Position numbers and translations under genes: made by a program
Notes under the pieces: generated by a model
Told to the model about the DNA's origin: nothing
Database searches by the model: none
The model's input: only the letters and a program-made list of their open reading frames with translations
Part shown: piece after piece, positions 42,681-51,418 of the stretch
Numbering within the stretch: the stretch's first letter is position 1
Layout: each line of letters opens with the position of its first letter
Assembly (NCBI RefSeq): GCF_024347395.1
Contig: NZ_AP025472.1
Span: 62,001 to 126,000 of the forward strand
Source of the DNA: Vibrio cortegadensis
Lineage (GTDB): Bacteria > Pseudomonadota > Gammaproteobacteria > Enterobacterales > Vibrionaceae
Reading direction: 5' to 3'
Length of the DNA: 64,000 nt

Positions 42681-44790
42681 TATCCGTTAAGCATTGATCT
42701 TCGGCTTGGCTAATATCAGAAGTCAGCGCTCCAGTGTGTTTCTGACAAGCTTGTTGATACTCTAGCGTAACCTGCTCTTTATTTGGTAACGCTAGATCGT
42801 ATTGCCCTTCAATCTTCCCATCAATATCACTCCCAATGATGGTGATTTTATTGACATTAATTCGCCCTCGATCCATTTGAATCTGAATATCTGAGATTTC
42901 TACAGGGACGGATACCTCTTTCTCATTTTGAGCCATAAACTCCGCTGATGACGTTATGGTTTCATTCTCTTTTAGTTTCTCTTTTAGTTTCTCTTTTAGT
43001 TTCTCTTTTAGTTTCTCTTTTAGTTCCTCTTTTAGCTCTTCTTGAGTTTGAGTTTGAGGCTGAGAGGCTTGTGTCGGCAGCGGTTTCGGTGCTATGTGCT
43101 GTTGAGGTGGGTTCGCAATCGCAGCATTTCGAATCGAGCCTTGCAGCTGCCCCGTTAAAGAGTGAGCGAACATGAGTTCATCTCCTGCGAGCCCTGACGC
43201 GGTGAGTTCGAATTCAGCTAAACCATGCAGTTCAAAAGGTAACTTCAAAGGCTTAACTAGAGGTTGAATGTCTAGCCCATCGACACCAATCTCAAGTTGC
43301 CATGGTTGACTCGGCTTAGAAAATGCCATGGTGGCGCTGGCTTCGATATAACCTTGTTGTAAAGGGAAGAATAGGCGATTGAGCCGCCAGTCACCATGCT
43401 GACTCTCCATCTCAAAGAGCCCCTGTGAGGCCACAATATTTTGATAGCTGGCACTGTTGGCACTCATGGTTAATGAACCATTCCAGACACCTTGGCGACC
43501 TTTCCTGATGAGTTCTAACGACTTTCCTTCCGCACTCATACCTGAGAGTTGCCAAAATGGTTCAGTCGCAAGTTGAATAAATTGGCTACGTTCAATGTTG
43601 AGTTGCTCAATAGAGAGTGATTGATAATCGTGAAAAAGCTTGCCTAACCAGTGAGTTGAGTTCTCTTGCTCTGCTATCCATTTGACACCGTTGATCGAGA
43701 GATTTTGTAGCTTGGCAGAGTTGGGTGAGAATTTCCCATTAAAAGCAACAAACCCTTGAAGTAAGGAGGCATTGAAATTCGATATCTTAATGGAATTAGG
43801 AAAGAAATTCGCTTGAAAACTCGGCTCGATCCACTGCTCTCCTTGATAAATAACACTTTCCGCATTGAGTGATAAATATCCAGAGTCTTGCTGCCAAATG
43901 TTCGTTGGAAAAGTGAGATCTTCAATCGAGGCGTCAACATTAATAAGGTGGATGTCATTGAAAGCTAAATCGCTATTTAGGATGTCGACACTATTAAGAT
44001 CCCAATTCACTGGAGCAATGTTTTCCCAAGGCTTGGCAAGAATACGTTCTACCTGTTTCTGGTTTAGGTTGAGCTTATTGAGAGTGACATTGATGAGTGA
44101 CCAACGATCATTTAACTGTTCTGCTTGTCCTGATATTTGAGCATCACGCCACTCGAAAGAGAGACCATAAATAGTGCTGCGCTCTTGCTTGTAGTTGCTG
44201 CTGATCAGCAGTTGATTGAACGCCTCACCTTGCCAGTAAACCTGGTCAGCACTGAGCTGAACTTTACCAAATGGCATGATCTGGTTGGCGTGCGCCCAAA
44301 GTGGTTTTTCTATTTGTATATTCATTCCACGGGCACTGAAATGACCGTCTGAATAATCCAAATTATTGATGGCTAATTGAGAAACTAGGACGTTCTCTGG
44401 TGGGTGGGTCGCGTTGATGCCTTGCTGTAGGCTTAACCCGTCAATCAAGACGCTATCAATGGCAAGCTTGCCCTTTTTTATCAGGCGAGAGTCCAGCCAG
44501 ATATCCACTTGATCAATATAGCTTAGATCTGTTTTGTCAAAACTTACGTCATGCAGAGTGAAGTGAGTTGGGAACTCGTACGTCACTTTTTTAATATGGG
44601 TCGGTATCAGGATCGAAGACGATGAGTGTTGAGTGCTAGTGTGTTGACTGGCAAGCCGTTGAGAATAAGAAGAGAGCAGTGAATTAACCAGCGGGGTCGC
44701 GTACTGAGTGTGCAATAGGCCTATCAACACACATAACGTGGCCGTTAGCAGCAGAAGCAGAACAATGACTGCTTTAATGGCTCTATTCAT
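42661..44790 (-). CDS. AsmA-family protein with KLKE repeat, 3' end in MITE-like repeat
   Basis: A 709-residue AsmA-family protein (E. coli AsmA 617), part of a group thought to bridge the inner and outer membranes for lipid transport. It has one N-terminal membrane helix (AVIVLLLLLTATLCVLIGLL) and a large periplasmic beta-rich region. Near residues 585-610 there is a repeated segment (KEELKEKLKEKLKEKLKE) encoded by six near-identical 12-bp units. The last codons (NTNHSK and stop) are contributed by the terminal inverted repeat of a MITE-like element, so the C-terminus has probably been altered by insertion. Confidence 0.9.
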   Translation of the reverse strand: MNRAIKAVIVLLLLLTATLCVLIGLLHTQYATPLVNSLLSSYSQRLASQHTSTQHSSSSILIPTHIKKVTYEFPTHFTLHDVSFDKTDLSYIDQVDIWLDSRLIKKGKLAIDSVLIDGLSLQQGINATHPPENVLVSQLAINNLDYSDGHFSARGMNIQIEKPLWAHANQIMPFGKVQLSADQVYWQGEAFNQLLISSNYKQERSTIYGLSFEWRDAQISGQAEQLNDRWSLINVTLNKLNLNQKQVERILAKPWENIAPVNWDLNSVDILNSDLAFNDIHLINVDASIEDLTFPTNIWQQDSGYLSLNAESVIYQGEQWIEPSFQANFFPNSIKISNFNASLLQGFVAFNGKFSPNSAKLQNLSINGVKWIAEQENSTHWLGKLFHDYQSLSIEQLNIERSQFIQLATEPFWQLSGMSAEGKSLELIRKGRQGVWNGSLTMSANSASYQNIVASQGLFEMESQHGDWRLNRLFFPLQQGYIEASATMAFSKPSQPWQLEIGVDGLDIQPLVKPLKLPFELHGLAEFELTASGLAGDELMFAHSLTGQLQGSIRNAAIANPPQQHIAPKPLPTQASQPQTQTQEELKEELKEKLKEKLKEKLKEKLKENETITSSAEFMAQNEKEVSVPVEISDIQIQMDRGRINVNKITIIGSDIDGKIEGQYDLALPNKEQVTLEYQQACQKHTGALTSDISQAEDQCLTDNTNHSK
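42966..43039 (-). repeat. 12-bp coding tandem repeat (KLKE) in the AsmA-family gene
   Basis: Plus-strand unit TCTCTTTTAGTT, four to five near-perfect copies and two degenerate ones. Units are multiples of three, so copy-number change keeps the frame. Encodes a charged alternating helix. Confidence 0.9.
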
Positions 44791-44855
44791 TCCCTGATTG
44801 CCTTTTTTTCAATATTCAGATTGATACAGTGGCCCAAATTTGATCTTTCATCAAC

Positions 44856-44881
44856 AAAAAAAGCCCCTCAAAAGAGGGGCT
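44856..44881 (-). terminator. Terminator of pckA
   Basis: Stem AGCCCCTC / GAGGGGCT with an AAAA loop; on the minus strand it is followed by TTTTTT. It lies 20 bp after the pckA stop. Confidence 0.93.
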
Positions 44882-44900
44882 TGCTCGTGATTTCTTGGTT

Positions 44901-46526
44901 TTAGTCTAGTTGAGGGCCTGCTGCAACGAGTGCTTTACCTTCGTCATTATCAGTGTATTGAGCGAAGTTTTTGATAAAGCGTTGTGCTAGATCTTCAGCT
45001 TTGCTACTCCACTGTAGTGGATCAACGTAGGTATCACGTGGGTCCAAGATTTCGGCATCAACACCATGTAGAGATGTTGGTACTTCTAAATTGAACATTG
45101 GGATAATCTTCGTTTTAGCATCATCGATAGAACCGTCTAAGATAGCGTCAATAATACCGCGAGTATCTTGGATAGAGATACGTTTACCCGTGCCATTCCA
45201 ACCAGTATTGACAAGGTAAGCTTCCGCGCCAGCCGCTTCCATACGTTTCACCAGTACTTCAGCATACTGAGTTGGGTGAAGTGTTAGGAATGCAGCACCA
45301 AATGCAGCAGAGAACGTTGGTGTTGGCTCTGTGATGCCACGCTCTGTACCTGCCAGTTTAGCGGTAAAGCCTGATAGGAAGTGGTACTTCGTTTGTTCTG
45401 GCGTCAATTTAGAAACAGGAGGTAGTACACCAAATGCATCAGCGGTTAAGAAAATAACTTTCTGAGCATGGCCTGCTTTTGAAACTGGCTTAACGATATT
45501 ATCGATGTGGTGAATTGGGTAAGACACACGAGTGTTTTCTGTTTTAGACCCATCATCAAAATCGATAGAGCCATCGCCACGAACTGTCACATTTTCTAGT
45601 AGTGCATCACGGCGGATCGCGTTGTAAATGTCAGGTTCCGCTTCTTTTGAAAGACGAATGGTTTTCGCGTAGCAACCGCCTTCAAAGTTAAAGATACCTT
45701 CATCATCCCAACCGTGTTCATCATCACCAATGAGCTGACGTTTAGGATCGGTAGATAGAGTCGTTTTACCTGTACCAGAAAGACCAAAGAAGATCGCAAC
45801 GTCGTCTTTTTCACCAACGTTTGCAGAACAGTGCATAGAAGCGATGCCTTTTAGAGGAAGTAGGTAGTTCATCATTGCGAACATACCTTTTTTCATTTCA
45901 CCACCGTACCAAGTACCGCCGATGATTTGAACGCGCTCTGTTAGGTTGAAAGCCACGAAGTTTTCAGAGTTAAGACCATGCTCTTTCCACTTAGGATTAG
46001 TGGTTTTTGCACCATTCATAACAACGAAATCAGGTTCGAATGAAGCAAGTTCTTCTTCTGAAGGGCGAATGAACATATTTTTAACGAAGTGAGCTTGCCA
46101 TGCTACTTCAGTAATGAAGCGAACGGCTAGGCGTGTATCTTGGTTCGCGCCACAGTAACCATCGAGTACGAATAGACGTTTGCCTGAAAGCTGCTCAGTG
46201 ACTAACGCTTTTAGATCGTCCCATACTTCAGGGGTGATAGCTTTGTTGTCATTTTTACCTTGATCAGACCACCACATCGTGTCGCGAGTTGTCTCATCTT
46301 TAACGATAAATTTATCTTTTGGTGAGCGTCCAGTAAAGATACCAGTATCAACTGCAACCGCACCTAGTTCCGTTACTACGCCTTTTTCGTAGCCTTCTAA
46401 ACCTTCGCGCGTTTCTTCAGCAAACAATTGGTCATAACTAGGGTTATGTACAACCTCAGATACGCCAGATAATCCATGTTTTGTCAGATCGATTTGTGCA
46501 GCCTTTGTATGTTCCATAACGGTCAT
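44901..46526 (-). CDS. pckA: Phosphoenolpyruvate carboxykinase (ATP)
   Basis: PckA converts oxaloacetate and ATP to phosphoenolpyruvate, the first committed step of gluconeogenesis. The 541-residue protein (E. coli 540) has the kinase-1a P-loop GLSGTGKTTLS (about 250), the metal site GDDEHGWDDEGIFNFEGG and the substrate-binding FTGRSPKDKF. The ATG follows AAGGAG by 5 nt. The leader just upstream has repeated TACAAA motifs. It lies downstream of hslR-hslO but is separated by a terminator and about 270 bp. Confidence 0.98.
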   Translation of the reverse strand: MTVMEHTKAAQIDLTKHGLSGVSEVVHNPSYDQLFAEETREGLEGYEKGVVTELGAVAVDTGIFTGRSPKDKFIVKDETTRDTMWWSDQGKNDNKAITPEVWDDLKALVTEQLSGKRLFVLDGYCGANQDTRLAVRFITEVAWQAHFVKNMFIRPSEEELASFEPDFVVMNGAKTTNPKWKEHGLNSENFVAFNLTERVQIIGGTWYGGEMKKGMFAMMNYLLPLKGIASMHCSANVGEKDDVAIFFGLSGTGKTTLSTDPKRQLIGDDEHGWDDEGIFNFEGGCYAKTIRLSKEAEPDIYNAIRRDALLENVTVRGDGSIDFDDGSKTENTRVSYPIHHIDNIVKPVSKAGHAQKVIFLTADAFGVLPPVSKLTPEQTKYHFLSGFTAKLAGTERGITEPTPTFSAAFGAAFLTLHPTQYAEVLVKRMEAAGAEAYLVNTGWNGTGKRISIQDTRGIIDAILDGSIDDAKTKIIPMFNLEVPTSLHGVDAEILDPRDTYVDPLQWSSKAEDLAQRFIKNFAQYTDNDEGKALVAAGPQLD

Positions 46527-46800
46527 AGGTGCTCCTTGTAGGATATTTTGTAGGGATTTTGTAATAATTTTTGTTTTGTAATCTGCTCACCATGCTAACA
46601 ACGAGATAGGGAGAAAACAGGGATATAGTTCAAAAAATACCCATGTCATATTCGTGGATTTAAGTGTCTCGTCACATATTGGCGCCTATTATTTTATCCT
46701 GTCCGCAATCCTTTGCGCTAGAGCTAAATGATTATTACTTTCAAAAAAATAAGTGAGGAATTTGGCCGTTTAAGCCTTGCTATGACTGGGTTTGGATCAC
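46527..46800 (-). promoter_or_regulatory. pckA upstream region
   Basis: No gene is visible. Read on the minus strand, the last 50 nt before the ribosome-binding site contain TACAAAAC, TACAAAAT, TACAAAAT and TACAAGGAG in succession, an A-rich repeated leader. I looked for a CRP site, expected from E. coli pckA control, and found no convincing palindrome. Confidence 0.4.
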
Positions 46801-46826
46801 AAAAAAGGCCAGCGAAATGCTGGCCT
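46801..46826 (-). terminator. Terminator of hslO
   Basis: Stem GGCCAGC / GCTGGCC with loop GAAAT; on the minus strand it is followed by TTTTTT. It lies 36 bp after the hslO stop. Confidence 0.92.
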
Positions 46827-46862
46827 TAGTACGGGTTTTATGTGCTTCTTAATTTATGCAAA

Positions 46863-47753
46863 TTAATGAACAGTGTTGCTATCACTGGCAGCATCGCTGT
46901 ACATGGTATCTACGTTGCTCTTGTCGAACGTGTAATTCGTGCCGCAGTAATCACAATGTAAAGAAATAGATCCTTCCGATGCAAGAATGTCGTAAACTTC
47001 TTCTTTTGCAATCGTCATGATGGCAGATGCACTACGTTCACGTGAACAGCCGCAATGAAATTCCACATCTTGAGGTGTAAATACTTGTACTTTTTCTTGA
47101 TTATATAAGCGATAAAGCAGCTCATTTGCTTCAAGAGTGAACAGTTCTTCATTTTTAACAGTATTGGTTAGCTGCTCTAGGTGTTCAAAGTCGTTAGGAG
47201 AACCTGTTCCATCCGGCATTACCTGCAACAGCATACCCGCTGCATGAGCTTTACCTTGGTGTTCACCTAAGCGAATCCATAGTCGAGTCTTAAGTTGCTC
47301 TGAACGCTCAAAGTAACCTTCTAGCACTTGTGCAAGGTTGTCACCCTCTAAGCCGACAACACCTTGGTAGCGTTCGCCCTTCTTCGGAGTAATGGTGATC
47401 ACTAGGTGGCCTTTACCAATAAGGTCATGTAAACCAGCGTCATCAGCAATATCACCTTCAAAGCGTGCGACACCACGAACTTTCTGATCGTGGTCGCCAT
47501 TGATTACCGCAAGAGATACGGGACCATCGCCTTGAAGTTGTAGTGTGATTGAACCTTCAAATTTTAACGTTGCCGTTAATAGAGTAGTGGCTACTAGCAA
47601 TTCACCCAGTAAATTTTGAACGGGTGCTGGGTATTCTTTGCTAGATATAATTTGTTGGTAAGTTTCGTCTAATTGCACTAATTCGCCACGAACCGATAGG
47701 TTGTCAAATAGGTAGCGGTTTAAAACGTTTTGTGCCGTTGGTTTCGTTGTCAT
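46863..47753 (-). CDS. hslO: Hsp33 redox-activated chaperonin
   Basis: Hsp33 is a cytosolic holdase activated when oxidation releases zinc from four cysteines. The 296-residue protein (E. coli 292) has the beta-rich N-terminal domain (LNRYLFDNLSVRGELVQLDETY, LLGELLVATTLLTATLKFEG) and the C-terminal redox switch with both cysteine pairs: FHCGCSRERS (about 238) and LHCDYCGTNY (about 270). It is 14 bp downstream of hslR, and the two form an operon as in E. coli. Confidence 0.97.
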   Translation of the reverse strand: MTTKPTAQNVLNRYLFDNLSVRGELVQLDETYQQIISSKEYPAPVQNLLGELLVATTLLTATLKFEGSITLQLQGDGPVSLAVINGDHDQKVRGVARFEGDIADDAGLHDLIGKGHLVITITPKKGERYQGVVGLEGDNLAQVLEGYFERSEQLKTRLWIRLGEHQGKAHAAGMLLQVMPDGTGSPNDFEHLEQLTNTVKNEELFTLEANELLYRLYNQEKVQVFTPQDVEFHCGCSRERSASAIMTIAKEEVYDILASEGSISLHCDYCGTNYTFDKSNVDTMYSDAASDSNTVH

Positions 47754-47767
47754 AAGGGCGATCCAGC

Positions 47768-48154
47768 TTATTGTTGCTTAAATTTAATGATGTTGCGGCG
47801 CTGCTTTTTATCAGGGCGGCGTTCAGGGCTTGGGCTAACGGCATGTAACTTGCGATCTTGTGCATGTTGCTCACGCTTGGCCACGCTTTCTTGTGTTTCT
47901 GTATAAAGGGTTTGAGCTTCTGGTGCTCCTCGTCGCTGATCAGAGACTTTCTCGATAGTGACGGTTTTTTCTTCATTTCCTTGACGCAAAGTGATAACTG
48001 CCCCAAGTTCAACAATTTTACTTGGTTTACTTCGTTGACCATTATAGTGGACTTTGCCACCATCAACCATGTTACGAGCAACGGAACGAGTCTTGTAAAA
48101 ACGTGCCGCCCATAACCATTTGTCTAGCCTTACTGCTGATGTTGGGGAACTCAT
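47768..48154 (-). CDS. hslR: Ribosome-associated heat-shock protein Hsp15
   Basis: Hsp15 binds stalled 50S subunits carrying peptidyl-tRNA and helps recycling. The 128-residue protein (E. coli 133) contains an S4 RNA-binding domain from residue 8 (VRLDKWLWAARFYKTRSVA) and a basic C-terminus (SPERRPDKKQRRNIIKF). The ATG at 48154 fits the family N-terminus. It is divergent from epsC, with 217 bp between, and precedes hslO in one operon. Confidence 0.95.
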   Translation of the reverse strand: MSSPTSAVRLDKWLWAARFYKTRSVARNMVDGGKVHYNGQRSKPSKIVELGAVITLRQGNEEKTVTIEKVSDQRRGAPEAQTLYTETQESVAKREQHAQDRKLHAVSPSPERRPDKKQRRNIIKFKQQ

Positions 48155-48274
48155 AACGCGAATGTACCTCTAAGTGAGATGGTGAATCGTCATATACTGC
48201 TGCTAACAATGGTGATTGCGATCAAATTTTTCAAGGTTACTTGCAAATTCAGTCTTCGCTCTCAGCCTAATTTG

Positions 48275-48303
48275 TTGACTGTGTTATAGTTCGTCCCTAT
48301 TTT
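48275..48303 (+). promoter_or_regulatory. Candidate promoter of the eps operon
   Basis: TTGACT (48275-48280), a 17-bp spacer and TATTTT (48298-48303) fit a sigma-70 promoter. A start near 48310 would give a leader of about 60 nt before epsC. Confidence 0.55.
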
Positions 48304-48371
48304 ACCCGCGATAAAATTGGCGGTTAATATGCGTATGGTAGAAAGCCAAGAATGAAGAAGGAATCGAATTT

Positions 48372-49301
48372 TTGAAACGATTAGAGCTCGGAAGCGGAAT
48401 CAATAGTAGCCCGCTATATATGCGGTTATTGAATAACGGGCCAGCACTCCAGCAACAGATCAGTTTTGTACTAACACTAGTCTTAATCGCAGCGTCTGCT
48501 TGGATACTAGGGCAAATCATATGGTTCGTTCAGCCTCAAAGCGGAGCTCTAGTCCCATGGAAAGCGCAAGTCTCTCAAAACCGTGGTAATCATCAATCGC
48601 AGCAGATGGATCTATCTGACTTACAAAGTATCAACCTGTTTGGCGCTTATGATGAAAAAAGACCTCAAGTGATCGCTAAACCTGTTGTGCAAGATGCGCC
48701 GAAAACACGTCTTAATCTTGTGCTCGTGGGTGCGGTGGCAAGTTCAAACCCTAATACCAGTTTAGCGGTTATAGCCAATCGCGGTAAGCAAGCGACATAC
48801 GGTATCAATGAAGAAATTGAAGGCACTCGCGCTAAGTTGAAAGCGGTATTGATCGATCGAGTCATTATTGATAACTCTGGACGAGATGAGACGTTAATGC
48901 TCGAAGGGTTAGAGTATAAGAAGCTTTCTGTTTCAGAACCGAGTAATAAAAAAACCGTTTCTAATGTCCGTGGTAACAACCCATCAAGCGCTCGTGATAA
49001 GTTAGCCAAGATAAAACAAACGATTACTCGTGATCCACAACAGATATTCCAATACGTTCGTCTATCCCAAGTTAAGCAGGGTGGTAAAGTACGAGGCTAT
49101 CGCGTTAGCCCGGGTAAAGAGCCAGAGTTATTTCAGTCGGTTGGTTTACAAAGCGGCGATATAGCCACGCAACTGAATGGGTTAGACCTCACCGATCCAA
49201 AGGCGATGGGGCAAATATTTAGGTCGATTTCTGATTTGACAGAGCTGAGTCTCACTGTCGAGAGAGATGGACAGCAACACGACATCTATATTGAATTTTA
49301 G
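48372..49301 (+). CDS. epsC: Type II secretion protein C
   Basis: EpsC links the inner-membrane platform to the secretin in the type II system that exports toxins and hydrolases in Vibrio. The 309-residue protein has a short cytoplasmic N-terminus, one membrane helix (FVLTLVLIAASAWILGQIIWF, about 33-52), the homology region that contacts the secretin (KTRLNLVLVGAVAS onward, about 110-190) and a C-terminal PDZ domain. The start is a TTG with GAAGGA upstream. It is the first gene of epsCDEFGHIJKLMN. Confidence 0.96.
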   Translation: MKRLELGSGINSSPLYMRLLNNGPALQQQISFVLTLVLIAASAWILGQIIWFVQPQSGALVPWKAQVSQNRGNHQSQQMDLSDLQSINLFGAYDEKRPQVIAKPVVQDAPKTRLNLVLVGAVASSNPNTSLAVIANRGKQATYGINEEIEGTRAKLKAVLIDRVIIDNSGRDETLMLEGLEYKKLSVSEPSNKKTVSNVRGNNPSSARDKLAKIKQTITRDPQQIFQYVRLSQVKQGGKVRGYRVSPGKEPELFQSVGLQSGDIATQLNGLDLTDPKAMGQIFRSISDLTELSLTVERDGQQHDIYIEF

Positions 49302-49390
49302 CGACACCATCATCGATATTGATAACGAATTATACATTTAAGATAAGAAGACAGACTCATGCCACATGGGGTGAGTAGAGGGAGAGGTTC

Positions 49391-51418
49391 GTGAAACATT
49401 GGTTGAAGAAGAGTGCATGGTTGTTAGCGGGATGCTTATTCTGTACTCCAGCGGCTATCGCAAATGATTTTAGTGCGAGTTTTAAAGGAACAGACATTCA
49501 AGAATTCATCAATATTGTTGGTCGAAATCTAGAAAAAACCATCATTGTTGATCCTGCCGTTCGAGGAAAAATCGACGTCCGTAGTTACGATGTACTCAAT
49601 GAAGAGCAGTATTACAGCTTCTTCTTGAACGTATTAGAAGTCTACGGTTTTGCGGTGGTTGAAATGGACACCGGCATCTTGAAAATCATTAAAGCGAAAG
49701 ATGCAAAAACCTCAGCAATTCCTGTTGTGGGTAATAACGAACGCATTAAAGGCGACAGCGTGATCACTCGTGTTGTGGCGGTGAGAAATGTATCTGTTCG
49801 TGAATTATCTCCATTATTACGTCAGCTAAATGATAATGCGGGCGCGGGTAACGTCGTTCACTACGACCCTGCTAACATTATTTTGATTACTGGCCGTGCA
49901 GCGGTGGTGAATCGCTTAGCGGAAATCATCAAACGTGTTGACCAAGCGGGTGACAAAGAGATTGAAGTAGTAGAGCTAGCAAATGCCTCTGCTGCTGAAA
50001 TGGTACGTATTGTTGAAGCGTTAAATAAAACCACCAATACAAAAAATACCCCTGCTTTCTTACAGCCTAAATTGGTGGCCGATGAGCGCACCAACTCTAT
50101 TCTGATTTCAGGTGACCCGAAAGTGCGTGAACGCCTACGTCGTCTGATTGAACAACTGGATGTTGAAATGGCGACCAAAGGTAATAACCGTGTGGTTTAC
50201 CTGAAATACGCGAAAGCAGAAGACATGGTGGATGTGCTAAAAGGCGTATCAGACAACCTGCAAGCGGAGAAACAGTCGGGCGGTAAGAACAGTAAAACTA
50301 AGCGCGGTGATGTCGTGATTGCGGCGCATAAAGGCACCAATTCTCTCGTGATCACCGCTCCGCCAGATATCATGAATGCGATTCAAGATGTGATTGCTCA
50401 GCTTGATATTCGTCGTGCACAAGTGCTGATTGAAGCATTGATTGTTGAGATGTCAGAAGGCGACGGGGTGAACCTAGGTGTTCAGTGGGGCAACCTAGAA
50501 ACCGGCGCGATGATCCAGTACGGCAACACGGGCGCATCAATCGGCCAAGTGATGGTTGGTTTAGAAGAAGCGAAAGATACAACCAAAACAGAGAGCTATT
50601 GGAATTCTACGGACAATAAATGGGAAAGTCGCGAGACAACCGAAGAAGGTGATTACTCTACTTTAGCAAGCGCATTAGGGAAGGTGAACGGCGCAGCCAT
50701 GAGTGTAGTCATGGGTGACTGGACTGCCTTGATTAGTGCTGTCGCGACAGACTCTAATTCGAATATTCTCTCTTCTCCAAGCATTACAGTGATGGATAAT
50801 GGCGAAGCTTCCTTCATCGTGGGTGAAGAAGTGCCGGTATTGACGGGTTCAAGTGCGAGTTCGGGTAATGACAACCCATTCCAAACCGTTGATCGTAAAG
50901 AAGTGGGCATCAAGCTGAAAGTGGTACCACAAATCAACGAAGGCGACTCGGTTCAGCTACAAATTGAGCAAGAAGTATCGAACGTTCTTGGCGCGAATGG
51001 TGCGGTTGATGTCCGTTTTGCTAAACGTCAGCTTAATACGACCGTGATTGTGCAAGATGGACAGATGCTGGTGCTTGGTGGTCTGATTGATGAGCGTGCA
51101 TTAGAGAGTGAATCTAAAGTGCCGCTATTAGGTGACATTCCGTATTTGGGGCACCTATTTAAATCAACCAGCACTCAAGTTGAGAAAAAGAACCTGATGG
51201 TGTTCATTAAGCCAACCATTATTCGTGATGGAATGAGTGCTGATGGCATTACTCAACGTAAATACAACTACATTCGAGCTGAGCAGCTATTCAAAGCGGA
51301 TCAAGGCTTGAAGTTGATGGATAACAGCTTGATTCCGGTATTGCCTGAGTTTGGTGATGACATTCGTCACCCTGCAGAAATTCAAGCGTTTCTAGATCAA
51401 ATGAAAGAGACGCAATAA
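49391..51418 (+). CDS. epsD: Type II secretion secretin
   Basis: EpsD forms the 15-mer outer-membrane channel. The 675-residue precursor has a signal peptide (MKHWLKKSAWLLAGCLF, cleaved near ANA/DFSASF), periplasmic N0-N3 domains (to about residue 330) and the secretin domain with the VPLLGDIPYLGHLF signature near residue 580. A C-terminal S-domain region follows. It begins 89 bp after epsC; its last base is the first of the epsE ATG (TAATG), so translation is coupled. Confidence 0.97.
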   Translation: MKHWLKKSAWLLAGCLFCTPAAIANDFSASFKGTDIQEFINIVGRNLEKTIIVDPAVRGKIDVRSYDVLNEEQYYSFFLNVLEVYGFAVVEMDTGILKIIKAKDAKTSAIPVVGNNERIKGDSVITRVVAVRNVSVRELSPLLRQLNDNAGAGNVVHYDPANIILITGRAAVVNRLAEIIKRVDQAGDKEIEVVELANASAAEMVRIVEALNKTTNTKNTPAFLQPKLVADERTNSILISGDPKVRERLRRLIEQLDVEMATKGNNRVVYLKYAKAEDMVDVLKGVSDNLQAEKQSGGKNSKTKRGDVVIAAHKGTNSLVITAPPDIMNAIQDVIAQLDIRRAQVLIEALIVEMSEGDGVNLGVQWGNLETGAMIQYGNTGASIGQVMVGLEEAKDTTKTESYWNSTDNKWESRETTEEGDYSTLASALGKVNGAAMSVVMGDWTALISAVATDSNSNILSSPSITVMDNGEASFIVGEEVPVLTGSSASSGNDNPFQTVDRKEVGIKLKVVPQINEGDSVQLQIEQEVSNVLGANGAVDVRFAKRQLNTTVIVQDGQMLVLGGLIDERALESESKVPLLGDIPYLGHLFKSTSTQVEKKNLMVFIKPTIIRDGMSADGITQRKYNYIRAEQLFKADQGLKLMDNSLIPVLPEFGDDIRHPAEIQAFLDQMKETQ

